Source: Pseudocolwellia agarivorans (GTDB taxonomy: Bacteria > Pseudomonadota > Gammaproteobacteria > Enterobacterales > Alteromonadaceae). From it: a stretch of 64,000 nt of DNA. The notes beneath the pieces were generated by a model that worked only from the letters and a program-made list of their open reading frames with translations, had not been told where the DNA came from and did not search any database. Positions 1-8,988 of this stretch are shown one piece after another; within the stretch, counting starts at the first letter, position 1; each line of letters opens with the position of its first letter. Location of the stretch: assembly GCF_002000085.1 (NCBI RefSeq), contig NZ_MUZU01000009.1, positions 171,044 through 235,043 on the forward strand. Direction: 5' to 3'. The position numbers were made by a program, and so were the translations under genes.

Positions 1-488
<488 letters not shown>

Positions 489-633
489 TTAATAGTTAAC
501 TTGAATAATTGCTTTTGCGAATAAAAAAAATAGATATAAACATCTACCTGATAGCTTATCTGATTATTGCCAGAGGGAAAATACTTGATTGAATTTTTAG
601 TGAATTAACTGCTATTTTATGAAGATAATAAGC

Positions 634-1821
634 TTATTGCTGATAAATTTTGATTTGGTTGCTATCACCATCCCTCATTTCATACAAAACGTTCATTGCC
701 GTATTTAAGAGTAATTCAAAATTATTTAACGATTCACTCAACTCAACAATACTCACACTAATATCAAGTTGTTGATGTATACCTACATAATCAAAATTGA
801 AAGCCGCTACTTTTTCTTTTAAATGTTGGGCAATCGCTTTAGCTTCTCCTTCAGAAGCTTCTGGAAGTACAATAATAAACGTCGCATCTTCCAAGCGTGC
901 AAATATATCGCGGGTTCTCATTGATTCTGTACCCAATAACACAAAACGCTTTAAAACCTCATCACCAATATAGTCGCCATGAATTTCGTTTAATCCCTTA
1001 AAACCATCAATATTTACAGCTAATAAACACAAACCAACTTTGTTTTCGATGCAACGTTTAATAGCACTTTTCCCATAACGAAATAATGTTTTTCTATTTC
1101 TAGCTCCTGTTAACATATCTTCTTTAGATAGTTCGTGGATGCGTTTATTCATCGAAAGCAAACGTAATAAAAGCAATAAAAATATAAACACCAAAAAGCT
1201 AATGATATAAATATTACGCCGTTGAAGAATTTCATTATGTAATGACTCATCAATTTCGAGCGCTTTTAATTCAGTTTGATTATTAAGTAAGGCGTTAATG
1301 TCTTTTTTTCTTTTAGTCTCGTATTTATCTTCTAATTCAAAAATATATTTGTCTCGTTCGCTTTTCATAAATACATCATATTTAGTAATGTAAGTGTGAT
1401 TAGCATCGTAAGCCTTTTTAAATTGTCCTACTTTTGCATAACTACGAGCTAATTTTTTGTATAAATTCAAAAAAGATAATTGGCTCAACTGATCTTCATT
1501 GATTATTGGCTCTAACTCCTGAGCTTGCAGTAAATAAGTAATAACCTCATTGTGTTGATTTTTTATTTTTGCGATATTAGCGAGAATCATTAAGTATAAA
1601 TATTGTTCTGCGGGGTTAAGCTTTAGAAAATCAATATGACTTTCTTTTAACATAAGCTCAGTATGTAATGGGGTAGATTCACTTTGAATAAGTAATTGAT
1701 TAACTTTTTCATTAATTGAAACAATAGGTGTATACGATGGTTTACTTTCATCATATGCAAAAACATTTGTGGAATAAAAAAAAGCTAAAATAAAGAGTAA
1801 TACAACACTCATTAAACGCAT
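634..1821 (-). CDS. Membrane protein with degenerate GGDEF domain (EDATF), intact I-site
   Basis: A 395-residue protein with an N-terminal signal peptide (cleavage near residue 22), a helical periplasmic part, one membrane segment around residues 203-222 and a C-terminal GGDEF-fold domain that begins at LTGARNRK. The signature loop reads EDATF instead of GGDEF, so diguanylate cyclase activity is unlikely. The inhibitory-site motif RxxD is kept as RTRD at the correct spacing, so the domain may still bind cyclic-di-GMP as a receptor; this is inference. Its ATG lies inside the 3' end of the upstream gene (10-base overlap), which points to translational coupling with that second GGDEF-like protein. 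Confidence 0.8.
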   Translation of the reverse strand: MRLMSVVLLFILAFFYSTNVFAYDESKPSYTPIVSINEKVNQLLIQSESTPLHTELMLKESHIDFLKLNPAEQYLYLMILANIAKIKNQHNEVITYLLQAQELEPIINEDQLSQLSFLNLYKKLARSYAKVGQFKKAYDANHTYITKYDVFMKSERDKYIFELEDKYETKRKKDINALLNNQTELKALEIDESLHNEILQRRNIYIISFLVFIFLLLLLRLLSMNKRIHELSKEDMLTGARNRKTLFRYGKSAIKRCIENKVGLCLLAVNIDGFKGLNEIHGDYIGDEVLKRFVLLGTESMRTRDIFARLEDATFIIVLPEASEGEAKAIAQHLKEKVAAFNFDYVGIHQQLDISVSIVELSESLNNFELLLNTAMNVLYEMRDGDSNQIKIYQQ

Positions 1822-3734
1822 ACCATGTTCCCTCCTGAAACAACGGCTTTTTGTTTTAAAACACCTGCTTGCTTAACTAAAGATTCATATGATTGAATTA
1901 AATAGGAATTATTGTTACTCATACCAATACTAACTGAGATAACTTTTAAGCCGTATTTTTCCCAAGATTTCCTATAAATATAGCTGTGGATATTATATGC
2001 AATATCTTCCGCTATCTGAGCATTCACATTAGGTAAAAGCACAATAAACTCATTACTTGAATATCGTCCACACTGAGTGTTTTCTCCAATAATATTGGTA
2101 ATAATTAATGATATTTCAATCAATATACTATTACCTATGTCGTACCCTTTTACTTGGTTAATATTAGTAAAGTTGTCAACTTTAATGATTAGCACACTGT
2201 AATCAGCTTTATTTTTAGTGACTTGGTTAAATTGAGCTGATCCTAATGCCAATAACGTTTGTCTATTAGGCAAATCGGTTAAATGATCTGTTTCTCGGCT
2301 GTTTAACAATTTTTTCTGATTATTTAAGTTAATGATGTAAAACCAAGCCAATGCTAAAACAGTAATAACACCGATAAAAATATAAAATGTTTTATTACGA
2401 TAAACTTCATTAGCCTTTTGTAATGCGAGAGATTGAGCAACTTGTTTTTCTTTTAAGGCCTTGGCTTGAAGTTCTTCTTGCTTGCTTTCATATTGAATTC
2501 GAATACCTTCAAGTGCTTTCAAATTATTACGCGAGTTTATGTTACGCGTATTAGTATGTCGCTCGTTTTGAGTGTTATACGCCTTTTCATATAAACCTTG
2601 CGCATAATACAGTTCTGACTTGATACGTAACAGTTCTAAAATTGAATACGTTTGAATATTTTCAGCTTGTACAGGCACAAGTTTTTCAGCTCTGTTAATA
2701 ATAGCAAGTGCTTCTTGATACCTTTCTAAGTGATTCAATATATCAGCTTTATTCACTAATAATAAAGTTTCGTAGTTAGCCTCTTTTACTGATTTTGCAT
2801 ATTTTTCAGCAATAAGAATGTAATGATATGCCGTATGAGGATCGCTAGGTTCTTTCTTTAAATAAGCCTCGGCCATTTCTGAATAGCTATTTGATAAAAT
2901 AGAAAAATTACCTGACTTCTTCGCTTTACCTATAATGTCTTTATATAACTCTATGGCAAGTAAATATTCTTTATGTGCGGCATGAGTTACGGCAATATTT
3001 TGTAAACTCATTAAGGCTTTATGAGGTTCGTTAGCTTTAGTTAAGTGAGAATATGCTTTTTTATTAAATTCTTGCACTTTATCTTCTTGCTTTAAATAAC
3101 TATAAAGAGCCCCTAATTCTAAATAAACTAAACCTAACATTTTATTATCGTTTAATATTTGGGCTTGAGATAAAGCATCGTTTAACACAATAATAGAACG
3201 CTGAAATTTTTCAGTAATGTAATAAACCGCACCTAAATTAGTTAGTGTTTCTATAACAACTTTTCGATCATCTAACGATTCAGCTATTTCTAATGCGGCA
3301 ATATAATCTTGTAACGCCAAATCATAATAGCCCTCACTTTCAATAGCATAACCCCTTGAATTAAGTAGTTTGGCCATATTAATGGAAGGATGCGATAATT
3401 TTTTTGTTAACTCTAAACCTTCTTCTGCCGCAACTTTAGCAAGATCAAAGGCTGTTTTATTATTATAAAGTTCAGCTTGTAGTCTTTTAAAGCGAATACG
3501 CTCTTCAAGGTTAAATTGAGTTATGTCTTTATCGTAAAACGAAGCAAGCTTTATAGCCGTTAATAAGTCGTCCTTTTGTAACGATTCTATTTGTTCAATT
3601 ATTTCAGGAAACTTCAAAGGCTCTTGTGCTGAAGAGTAGCTAAAAAAAGGCACCATAAAAAAAACACACAATAAACTTATTAAATATGTTTTATTCGACC
3701 TTATAATTATATTTTTTGTAAAAAGTTGAAACAA
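1812..3734 (-). CDS. TPR-repeat membrane protein with degenerate GGDEF domain (SSNEF)
   Basis: A 640-residue protein with a signal peptide (hydrophobic segment about residues 18-36), a long tetratricopeptide-type helical region (about 50-400), a coiled-coil-like stretch, a membrane segment (about 450-468) and a GGDEF-fold domain starting at LTDLPNRQ. The signature reads SSNEF in GRYSSNEFIVLLP, and the I-site position is GENT rather than RxxD, so neither catalysis nor allosteric binding is expected. The TPR-TM-GGDEF architecture is common in marine gammaproteobacteria as a signal-sensing module. It is first of a two-gene unit with the overlapping downstream gene, and both have lost the catalytic signature. 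Confidence 0.8.
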   Translation of the reverse strand: MFQLFTKNIIIRSNKTYLISLLCVFFMVPFFSYSSAQEPLKFPEIIEQIESLQKDDLLTAIKLASFYDKDITQFNLEERIRFKRLQAELYNNKTAFDLAKVAAEEGLELTKKLSHPSINMAKLLNSRGYAIESEGYYDLALQDYIAALEIAESLDDRKVVIETLTNLGAVYYITEKFQRSIIVLNDALSQAQILNDNKMLGLVYLELGALYSYLKQEDKVQEFNKKAYSHLTKANEPHKALMSLQNIAVTHAAHKEYLLAIELYKDIIGKAKKSGNFSILSNSYSEMAEAYLKKEPSDPHTAYHYILIAEKYAKSVKEANYETLLLVNKADILNHLERYQEALAIINRAEKLVPVQAENIQTYSILELLRIKSELYYAQGLYEKAYNTQNERHTNTRNINSRNNLKALEGIRIQYESKQEELQAKALKEKQVAQSLALQKANEVYRNKTFYIFIGVITVLALAWFYIINLNNQKKLLNSRETDHLTDLPNRQTLLALGSAQFNQVTKNKADYSVLIIKVDNFTNINQVKGYDIGNSILIEISLIITNIIGENTQCGRYSSNEFIVLLPNVNAQIAEDIAYNIHSYIYRKSWEKYGLKVISVSIGMSNNNSYLIQSYESLVKQAGVLKQKAVVSGGNMVCV

Positions 3735-3901
3735 ATATTTATCTATCAGTAAATTAAGTTTGGTTTACTAGTATAAAACTAATTGTAACCCGCAGAAAGT
3801 GCTTATTTAATGACTCAATATTTTATTAAGCAATATCTGCACTTTTTTTATAAAAATCCCCGATAACAAGGCTAAAAAAGCAGATATTAACAAGCAATAA
3901 G

Positions 3902-4202
3902 TTAGCCTTCATTATTTGCGGCACATATCGCTAACGTCTCTTTTTGCCATTGAGAAATATCAGAGCCAATTGAATAAAAAACCCATTTGCTTTTTTTCTA
4001 TCCGTTAACAAACCGGCTTTCGTAACTGTGCTAAATACCTAGATATTTTAGGCTGAGGTAATCCCATCGCTTGCACTAGCTCACACACGCAAAGTTCTGT
4101 TTCAGCTAAAGTTAATAACAAAATTTTTAATCTTGTTTCTTCGCTAGGTTTTATAAAATGATTTGCAGATGATAAACATTTAGGATAGAAAGACATTACC
4201 AT
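3902..4202 (-). pseudogene. ArsR-family regulator, broken by two single-base frameshifts
   Basis: The open frame 4005-4202 encodes only the front of an ArsR-type winged helix (ETRLKILLLTLAE, ELCVCELVQAMGLPQPKISR) and stops right after the recognition helix at LRKPVC. Reading on, restoring one base in the AAAG run before GCCGG gives LRKAGLLTDRK, the expected continuation, and restoring one base in the following seven-A run gives SKWVFYSIGSDISQWQK and an end at the TAA at 3902-3904. Two one-base losses in A-runs therefore account for the whole family length of about 100 residues. This could be real decay or homopolymer sequencing error. The CVCEL motif that carries the metalloid cysteines in ArsR is present. 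It is divergent from fdhD. Confidence 0.75.
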
Positions 4203-4320
4203 TAATTAATCGAATACTTTTAGATATAAATACTTAAATTCATTAATGGAATATCTATAACTCATATACGGTTGGTGTATACTATTACTATTAACAATTT
4301 AATATAAAGCCTAACAATTA
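4203..4320. promoter_or_regulatory. Divergent intergenic region between arsR-like pseudogene and fdhD
   Basis: The 118-base gap holds a 7-base inverted repeat (TAGATAT at 4221-4227 and ATATCTA at 4251-4257) and a TATACT element at 4278-4283 that could be a -10 box for fdhD. The role is inference; such repeats are typical places for a divergently encoded repressor to bind. Confidence 0.3.
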
Positions 4321-5193
4321 ATGATAAGCGGTTTAAAAAGTATTAACCAACGCCACTATAACGGCAGTACACATAGCGCTACTGAAGATTATGCCATTAT
4401 TGAAGAACCTTTATTGATCAGCCTGTCTTTTTTAGATAAAGAATCAAAAGCATACCAAACGGTAGATCTCACCGTAGTAATGAGAACACCTGATCATGAT
4501 AACGCTCTGATCACAGGTTTCTTATTTAACGAACAAATTATTAAATCAATACAAGATGTTGTAAATATTACCCCTCCAGATGAAGCTATAAATAACAATC
4601 ACCTTATTGTTAAACTTGCACCTAACGTACAACCTGACTGGAAAAAAATAACACGTTCTTTCCCTAGTCAGTCAAGCTGCGGAATTTGTGGAAAAACCTC
4701 ACTTAATGGTTTAGCAATTAAAACGGATAGTGTTATCGATAATGCTGATTCATGGTTAAAAAGTGATAAGATTATTGAAATAGCAAAAGCACTTAATAGT
4801 CATCAGCCGCTATTTAATTTATCAGGTGCTGTGCACGGCGCTGGCTATATTAGCGATAATCAATGGGTATGTGTTTACGAAGATGTTGGTCGTCATAACG
4901 CCGTTGATAAAGTGATTGGCGATGTATTTCTTAAAGAAAAAATAACTAAGCAATCTATTTTGGTACTTAGCGGACGGGTGAGTTTTGAATTAATACAAAA
5001 AGCCATTACTGCAGCTATCCCTGTAATAATAGCTATTGGTGCGCCTTCAAGCTTAGCCATATCTGCAGCGATTCAGTTTAATATTACCTTAATAGGTTTT
5101 ACTAAAAATAATAAATTTAACGTATATCATGGCAATCATCGCATTGATTATATACCCGTAACCATTCAAGATGGAGGTTTCAGTGGGAACTAA
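4321..5193 (+). CDS. fdhD: Formate dehydrogenase accessory sulfurtransferase FdhD
   Basis: FdhD passes sulfur from the cysteine desulfurase IscS to the bis-molybdopterin guanine dinucleotide cofactor of formate dehydrogenase-type enzymes. The 290-residue product has the family pattern: the Cys-x-x-Cys loop in SSCGICGKTS (about residues 119-125), the HGAGYI and EDVGRHNAVDKVIG motifs and SGRVSFELIQKA. The length is near the usual 270-290. It lies 349 bases upstream of a molybdoenzyme that is its likely client. No strong Shine-Dalgarno sequence is seen before the ATG, so the exact start is less certain than the identity. Confidence 0.93.
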   Translation: MISGLKSINQRHYNGSTHSATEDYAIIEEPLLISLSFLDKESKAYQTVDLTVVMRTPDHDNALITGFLFNEQIIKSIQDVVNITPPDEAINNNHLIVKLAPNVQPDWKKITRSFPSQSSCGICGKTSLNGLAIKTDSVIDNADSWLKSDKIIEIAKALNSHQPLFNLSGAVHGAGYISDNQWVCVYEDVGRHNAVDKVIGDVFLKEKITKQSILVLSGRVSFELIQKAITAAIPVIIAIGAPSSLAISAAIQFNITLIGFTKNNKFNVYHGNHRIDYIPVTIQDGGFSGN

Positions 5194-5238
5194 AAACAAT
5201 TTAGGCACAGATTTCATGTTCCAGACGAAATCTAAGGT

Positions 5239-5474
5239 CTACATCCATGTATGCAAGGCATTAAGTTTACGTCATGGTTATTCTCGGTAACTGCTCCTGC
5301 GTTACCCTAATGTCCTACATCCATGTAGGAACCTGACTAAAGTTAATAGCGAAGCATAAATTGTTTTTAGACCCATCGAAGAAGCGCTTGAGCAAAATCA
5401 CTTCTGCGTTAATGCTTTTTATAAGGGAGCGACCATTATTACAAAGCATTACCTTGAATTGATATCGCTCAAGC
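5239..5474. repeat. Intergenic palindromic repeat element(s) between fdhD and the molybdoenzyme
   Basis: The 349-base gap 5194-5542 carries no convincing gene. The element CTACATCCATGTA occurs twice, at 5239-5251 and within 5313-5330, where it forms a perfect palindrome TCCTACATCCATGTAGGA. Further right a nested inverted repeat is present: GCTTGAGC (5386-5393) with GCTCAAGC (5467-5474), and inside it AATGCTTT (5411-5418) with AAAGCATT (5443-5450). The composition differs from typical spacers here and resembles the dispersed intergenic repeats seen in Colwellia-like genomes; copy number cannot be judged from this window. Confidence 0.55.
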
Positions 5475-5542
5475 ACTCTGAAATACGCATCTTGAGTGGT
5501 AACGGGTATAATTACCACAACGCATAACAAGTAGGTTATAAA

Positions 5543-7840
5543 ATGTCAGTAAAAAATTATAAGGGTCACGCGGGTGGCTGGGGTGCATTAAAAAGCACAG
5601 CGACTCACTTATTTAAAAGTGACAATATTGCTAAAAATATTAAAAACCTACTTAAAACAAATCAAGATCATGGGTTTGACTGCCCCGGTTGTGCGTGGGG
5701 AGAGAAAGATGAACCGGGACGATTCCGCTTTTGTGAAAATGGCGCGAAAGCTGTTAACTGGGAAGCAACCTCACGCCGCATTGGCAAAGACTTTTTTAAA
5801 GAACATTCCGTTAGCTGGTTACAAAAACAAACGGGCTACTTTTTAGAATACCAAGGTCGCTTAGCTGAACCTCTTATTTATAATAGAACAACCGACCATT
5901 ACGAACCTTTATCTTGGGATAAGGCTTTCTCGATAATTGCACAGCAACTCAACGAATTAGAAAATCCTAACCAAGCCGAGTTTTATACTTCAGGCCGCGC
6001 CAGCAACGAAGCAGCTTTTTTATATCAACTTTTCGTTCGAAAGTTTGGCACTAACAACTTTCCCGATTGTTCAAACATGTGTCACGAAGCCAGCGGCGTT
6101 GCCCTTAAACAATCAATAGGTATTGGTAAAGGCACCATAAAAATTGATGATTTTGAAAAAGCCGATGCTATTTTTGTCTTTGGGCAAAACCCAGGGACTA
6201 ACCATCCTAGAATGCTGGACTCATTAAGCCATGCCTCTCGCCGAGGCGCTAGCATAGTAACTTTCAATCCATTAAAAGAAAGAGGCTTAGAGCGATTTGC
6301 TAATCCTCAATCGCCTGTTGAAATGTTATCAGGCAGTGCAACTCAAATTTCACAGTATTATTTCACCCCTAATTTAGGTGGTGATATGGCGTGTGTTCGA
6401 GGCATGGTTAAAGTGTTACTTGAACAACACAAGGCCGCACAAAAAGATAATAAAAGTGTTTTCGATCTTGAGTTTATAAAGGAACACACACAAGGATTAG
6501 ATGATTACTTACAAACGGTAGAAACAACAACATGGGAGCACATTACCCAGCAATCAGGCCTTAGTATTGAAGAATTAACGCAAGCAGCAAACATTTACCA
6601 AAAAGCCAAAAGCGTTATTATTACGTGGGCAATGGGAATTACCCAGCACAAACATTCAGTTGCTACTATTCAAGAAATCACCAACTTACAATTACTGTTT
6701 GGCAACATAGGTAAACCCGGTGCAGGGCTTTGTCCTGTTAGAGGTCATTCAAATGTTCAAGGTGACCGAACCATGGGCATTAATGAGAAACCTGATGCTA
6801 AGTTTTTAGATAATTTGTCTCGAGTGTTTTCATTCACTCCGCCTAAAGAAAATGGTCATAATGTTGTTGAAGCAATTGAAGCTATGCTTTCAGGCGAGAG
6901 CAAAGTGTTCATTGCCTTAGGCGGTAACTTTGTTTCTGCAACCCCCGATACTGAATTTACACAACAAGCTCTAACACGTTGTAAACTTACCGTAAATATT
7001 GCGACAAAATTAAATCAAACGCACCTATTCCCTGGTGAAATTTCAATTATATTACCCTGTTTAGGTCGTACCGATATTGACTTACAAGCCACTGGCGAAC
7101 AGTCTGTTACTGTAGAAGACTCATTCTCTATGGTGCACAAATCAAAAGGCGTTGTTAAATCAGACACCAGTAACATGCGCTCTGAGCCGGCTATAATTGC
7201 AGGCATTGCTCACGCAACATTAGGCGATACCCCAGTAAAATGGTTAGAACTCGCCAATAATTACAATTTAATTCGCGACTATATAGGGCAAACCTTGCCT
7301 GAGTTTAACAAAATGAATGAAAGACTCAGTCAACCGGGTGGTTTTTATTTAGGTAATAGCGCAGCAGAACTCACATGGAATACTGCAACTAAAAAAGCTC
7401 AAATTAGCGCAAACCAATTGCCTGACGACATTGTACCCGCATCGATTAGAGCATTAACAAAAAATCGCGTTTTTGTTCTACAAACCTTACGTTCGCACGA
7501 TCAATACAACACCACCATTTACGGCTTTGAAGACCGCTACCGTGGTATTAGTGGTGAACGCAATATTATTTTTATGAACCCAAACGACATAGCTGACTTG
7601 GGCTTAAAAAATGAAGACTTAGTTGATGTAGAAAGTTTATGGCCAGATGATATTGAACGTAAAATTTATTCTTTTAAATTAGTCAACTACGACATTCCAA
7701 CAGGTAATATTGCCGCCTACTTCCCTGAAGCTAACCCTTTAGTGGCATTAAAAAGTACCGGGGATGAAAGCGATACGCCTACGTCAAAATCGATTGCGGT
7801 AACCATAAAAAAAGCAGACACATCTGATAGAATTACTTAA
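5543..7840 (+). CDS. FdhF/YdeP-family molybdopterin oxidoreductase
   Basis: A 765-residue enzyme of the formate-dehydrogenase-alpha-like branch typified by E. coli YdeP (about 760 residues). Near the N-terminus are DCPGCAW (Cys47, Cys50) and FCENGAKA (Cys64), a family feature. The cofactor region contains YTSGRASNEAAF and SNMCHEASGVAL, where Cys180 takes the place of the selenocysteine molybdenum ligand of FdhF. The C-terminal part (about residues 640-760) is the molydopterin dinucleotide-binding fold. The electron acceptor and substrate of this family are not settled; YdeP has been linked to acid resistance. No hydrogenase or partner subunit gene is adjacent, only fdhD upstream. A Shine-Dalgarno-like AAGTAGG precedes the ATG. 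Confidence 0.88.
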   Translation: MSVKNYKGHAGGWGALKSTATHLFKSDNIAKNIKNLLKTNQDHGFDCPGCAWGEKDEPGRFRFCENGAKAVNWEATSRRIGKDFFKEHSVSWLQKQTGYFLEYQGRLAEPLIYNRTTDHYEPLSWDKAFSIIAQQLNELENPNQAEFYTSGRASNEAAFLYQLFVRKFGTNNFPDCSNMCHEASGVALKQSIGIGKGTIKIDDFEKADAIFVFGQNPGTNHPRMLDSLSHASRRGASIVTFNPLKERGLERFANPQSPVEMLSGSATQISQYYFTPNLGGDMACVRGMVKVLLEQHKAAQKDNKSVFDLEFIKEHTQGLDDYLQTVETTTWEHITQQSGLSIEELTQAANIYQKAKSVIITWAMGITQHKHSVATIQEITNLQLLFGNIGKPGAGLCPVRGHSNVQGDRTMGINEKPDAKFLDNLSRVFSFTPPKENGHNVVEAIEAMLSGESKVFIALGGNFVSATPDTEFTQQALTRCKLTVNIATKLNQTHLFPGEISIILPCLGRTDIDLQATGEQSVTVEDSFSMVHKSKGVVKSDTSNMRSEPAIIAGIAHATLGDTPVKWLELANNYNLIRDYIGQTLPEFNKMNERLSQPGGFYLGNSAAELTWNTATKKAQISANQLPDDIVPASIRALTKNRVFVLQTLRSHDQYNTTIYGFEDRYRGISGERNIIFMNPNDIADLGLKNEDLVDVESLWPDDIERKIYSFKLVNYDIPTGNIAAYFPEANPLVALKSTGDESDTPTSKSIAVTIKKADTSDRIT

Positions 7841-7841
7841 T

Positions 7842-7875
7842 AAAAAAGGGGAATGATATAAAAACATCATTCCCC
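7842..7875 (-). terminator. Rho-independent terminator, strongest for the minus strand
   Basis: A 10-bp perfect stem GGGGAATGAT (7848-7857) with ATCATTCCCC (7866-7875). Read on the minus strand it is followed by six T; on the plus strand there is no T-run, though the stem may still end the molybdoenzyme transcript. For the minus strand it would end transcription of the gene at 8106-8732, about 230 bases downstream of that stop. Confidence 0.7.
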
Positions 7876-7999
7876 CTCTCAATGTACGAATAAAATATTA
7901 AAGTGTATAGTCTCAGTAATATTCATTAATCTTGTTTGTTGAATACACCATAAGATGCCATAAAACACCAAAATTAAATTAATCGGAGAATCACAAAAA

Positions 8000-8042
8000 A
8001 CACTATTTAGTCACAAAACAATAAATAAACACCAAATAGTGT
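8000..8042. repeat. Inverted repeat with 25-base loop
   Basis: ACACTATTT at 8000-8008 pairs with AAATAGTGT at 8034-8042. It lies in the 230-base AT-rich stretch downstream of the orphan gene at 8106-8732. No function can be assigned. Confidence 0.4.
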
Positions 8043-8105
8043 CGTAAATTTATTTGGTACAAGTAAACTTATTATCATCAATGATATAACTATCTGCATT
8101 ATATT

Positions 8106-8732
8106 TTAATCTATTTCTTTTTTAGATTTAGGGTAGAACTTAAATTTACTATTAATATATCGTAATTCGAAAGCCTCTTTATCGAACGGATTAGTCTGTT
8201 GCACATTTTTAATATTTCTTTGAGTTTTTTCTATGCTATTCGAAAATTCAACAAATCTACTTTCAAGAGAGATTATAATTTTTTTTATTTTAGAAAAAGA
8301 AAGATGGTTATCAAAAATATAATCTGCGATAGAACTAGAGAAACATAATCCCCTAGGTGTTGTGATACAATAATTATTTAATAATGAACAAGCGTCTGAA
8401 GAGTATACTCGAATTTTATAACTACTATCTAAATCAACCTCATCTGTCATGGACCAACACAACTGCCCAAATGCTTCACAAAAACTTGTTGTGTATCTAC
8501 CATTTTCAACAGAGTTAAAGAGTATTTTACAAGACTCTATCAGTATTATTGAATTAAACGACTCTCTGATAGTGCTAGGTTCTGTTAACTTCTCTACTTC
8601 TTCAATAGTAAAAGTTATTAAATGCCCTCTAGCCATTTTTTTTCTAAACTCTTGTTGCGCTATAGACTTCTCGAGTGACTTTTTTATATCAGATGGCTTA
8701 ATAAGGCTGATGCCTAGAATATTTTTCTTCAT
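8106..8732 (-). CDS. Hypothetical protein (orphan, 208 residues)
   Basis: I do not recognise this protein. It is 208 residues, has no signal peptide or membrane segment, begins MKKNILGISLIKPSDI and ends in a lysine-rich tail (KFKFYPKSKKEID). It is mostly helical in character, with several cysteines in the middle (SCK, SFCEAF, QLCW, DACS, NYC, GLCF) that form no clear metal-binding pattern. Its surroundings are AT-rich spacers of more than 200 bases on both sides, and codon use looks more AT-rich than the flanking parE and molybdoenzyme genes, which suggests acquired DNA. The terminator at 7842-7875 and a purine-rich AAAGGCAAT before the ATG support it as a real gene. Confidence 0.6.
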   Translation of the reverse strand: MKKNILGISLIKPSDIKKSLEKSIAQQEFRKKMARGHLITFTIEEVEKLTEPSTIRESFNSIILIESCKILFNSVENGRYTTSFCEAFGQLCWSMTDEVDLDSSYKIRVYSSDACSLLNNYCITTPRGLCFSSSIADYIFDNHLSFSKIKKIIISLESRFVEFSNSIEKTQRNIKNVQQTNPFDKEAFELRYINSKFKFYPKSKKEID

Positions 8733-8781
8733 TATTGCCTTTCATTTTATTTTATGATTTTCTATTCTAGTTAAAGCTTAC

Positions 8782-8898
8782 TTAAAAATAACAAATAGCA
8801 GTCTTGATCAAGCCCAACCAGAAGCCCCCGCATTTATAGCAATGACTTCTTCCTGCTCCTCGCATACAAGAACAAGTTCCTTTTCCTGATGAATAACC
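8782..8898 (-). other. Cysteine-rich reading frame without a clear start (possible gene remnant)
   Basis: Between parE and the orphan gene, the minus-strand frame from 8898 to the TAA at 8782-8784 reads GKGTCSCMRGAG, then RSHCYKCGGFW, a C-x-C and C-x2-C pattern like a small zinc ribbon. The frame is closed upstream by a stop and has only an internal ATG, so an intact gene cannot be supported. It may be the tail of a decayed gene or chance. Confidence 0.2.
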
Positions 8899-8988
8899 TT
8901 ATGACTTATTAGACACTAATTAACAGTGAATAAAGCATATAGTGTCATGTTATATTTTATTTACTGGCTTAAAAGATCTCTGTTTCTG

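Noticed and set aside
634..1821. Active diguanylate cyclase
   Set aside because: The GGDEF loop is EDATF; catalytic Asp/Glu and both glycines are missing.
8035..8970. Direct repeats (ATAGTGTC plus TATTT) as attachment sites around the orphan gene
   Set aside because: Only 8 bases match at the two ends and no integrase is present; the match is within chance for AT-rich DNA.
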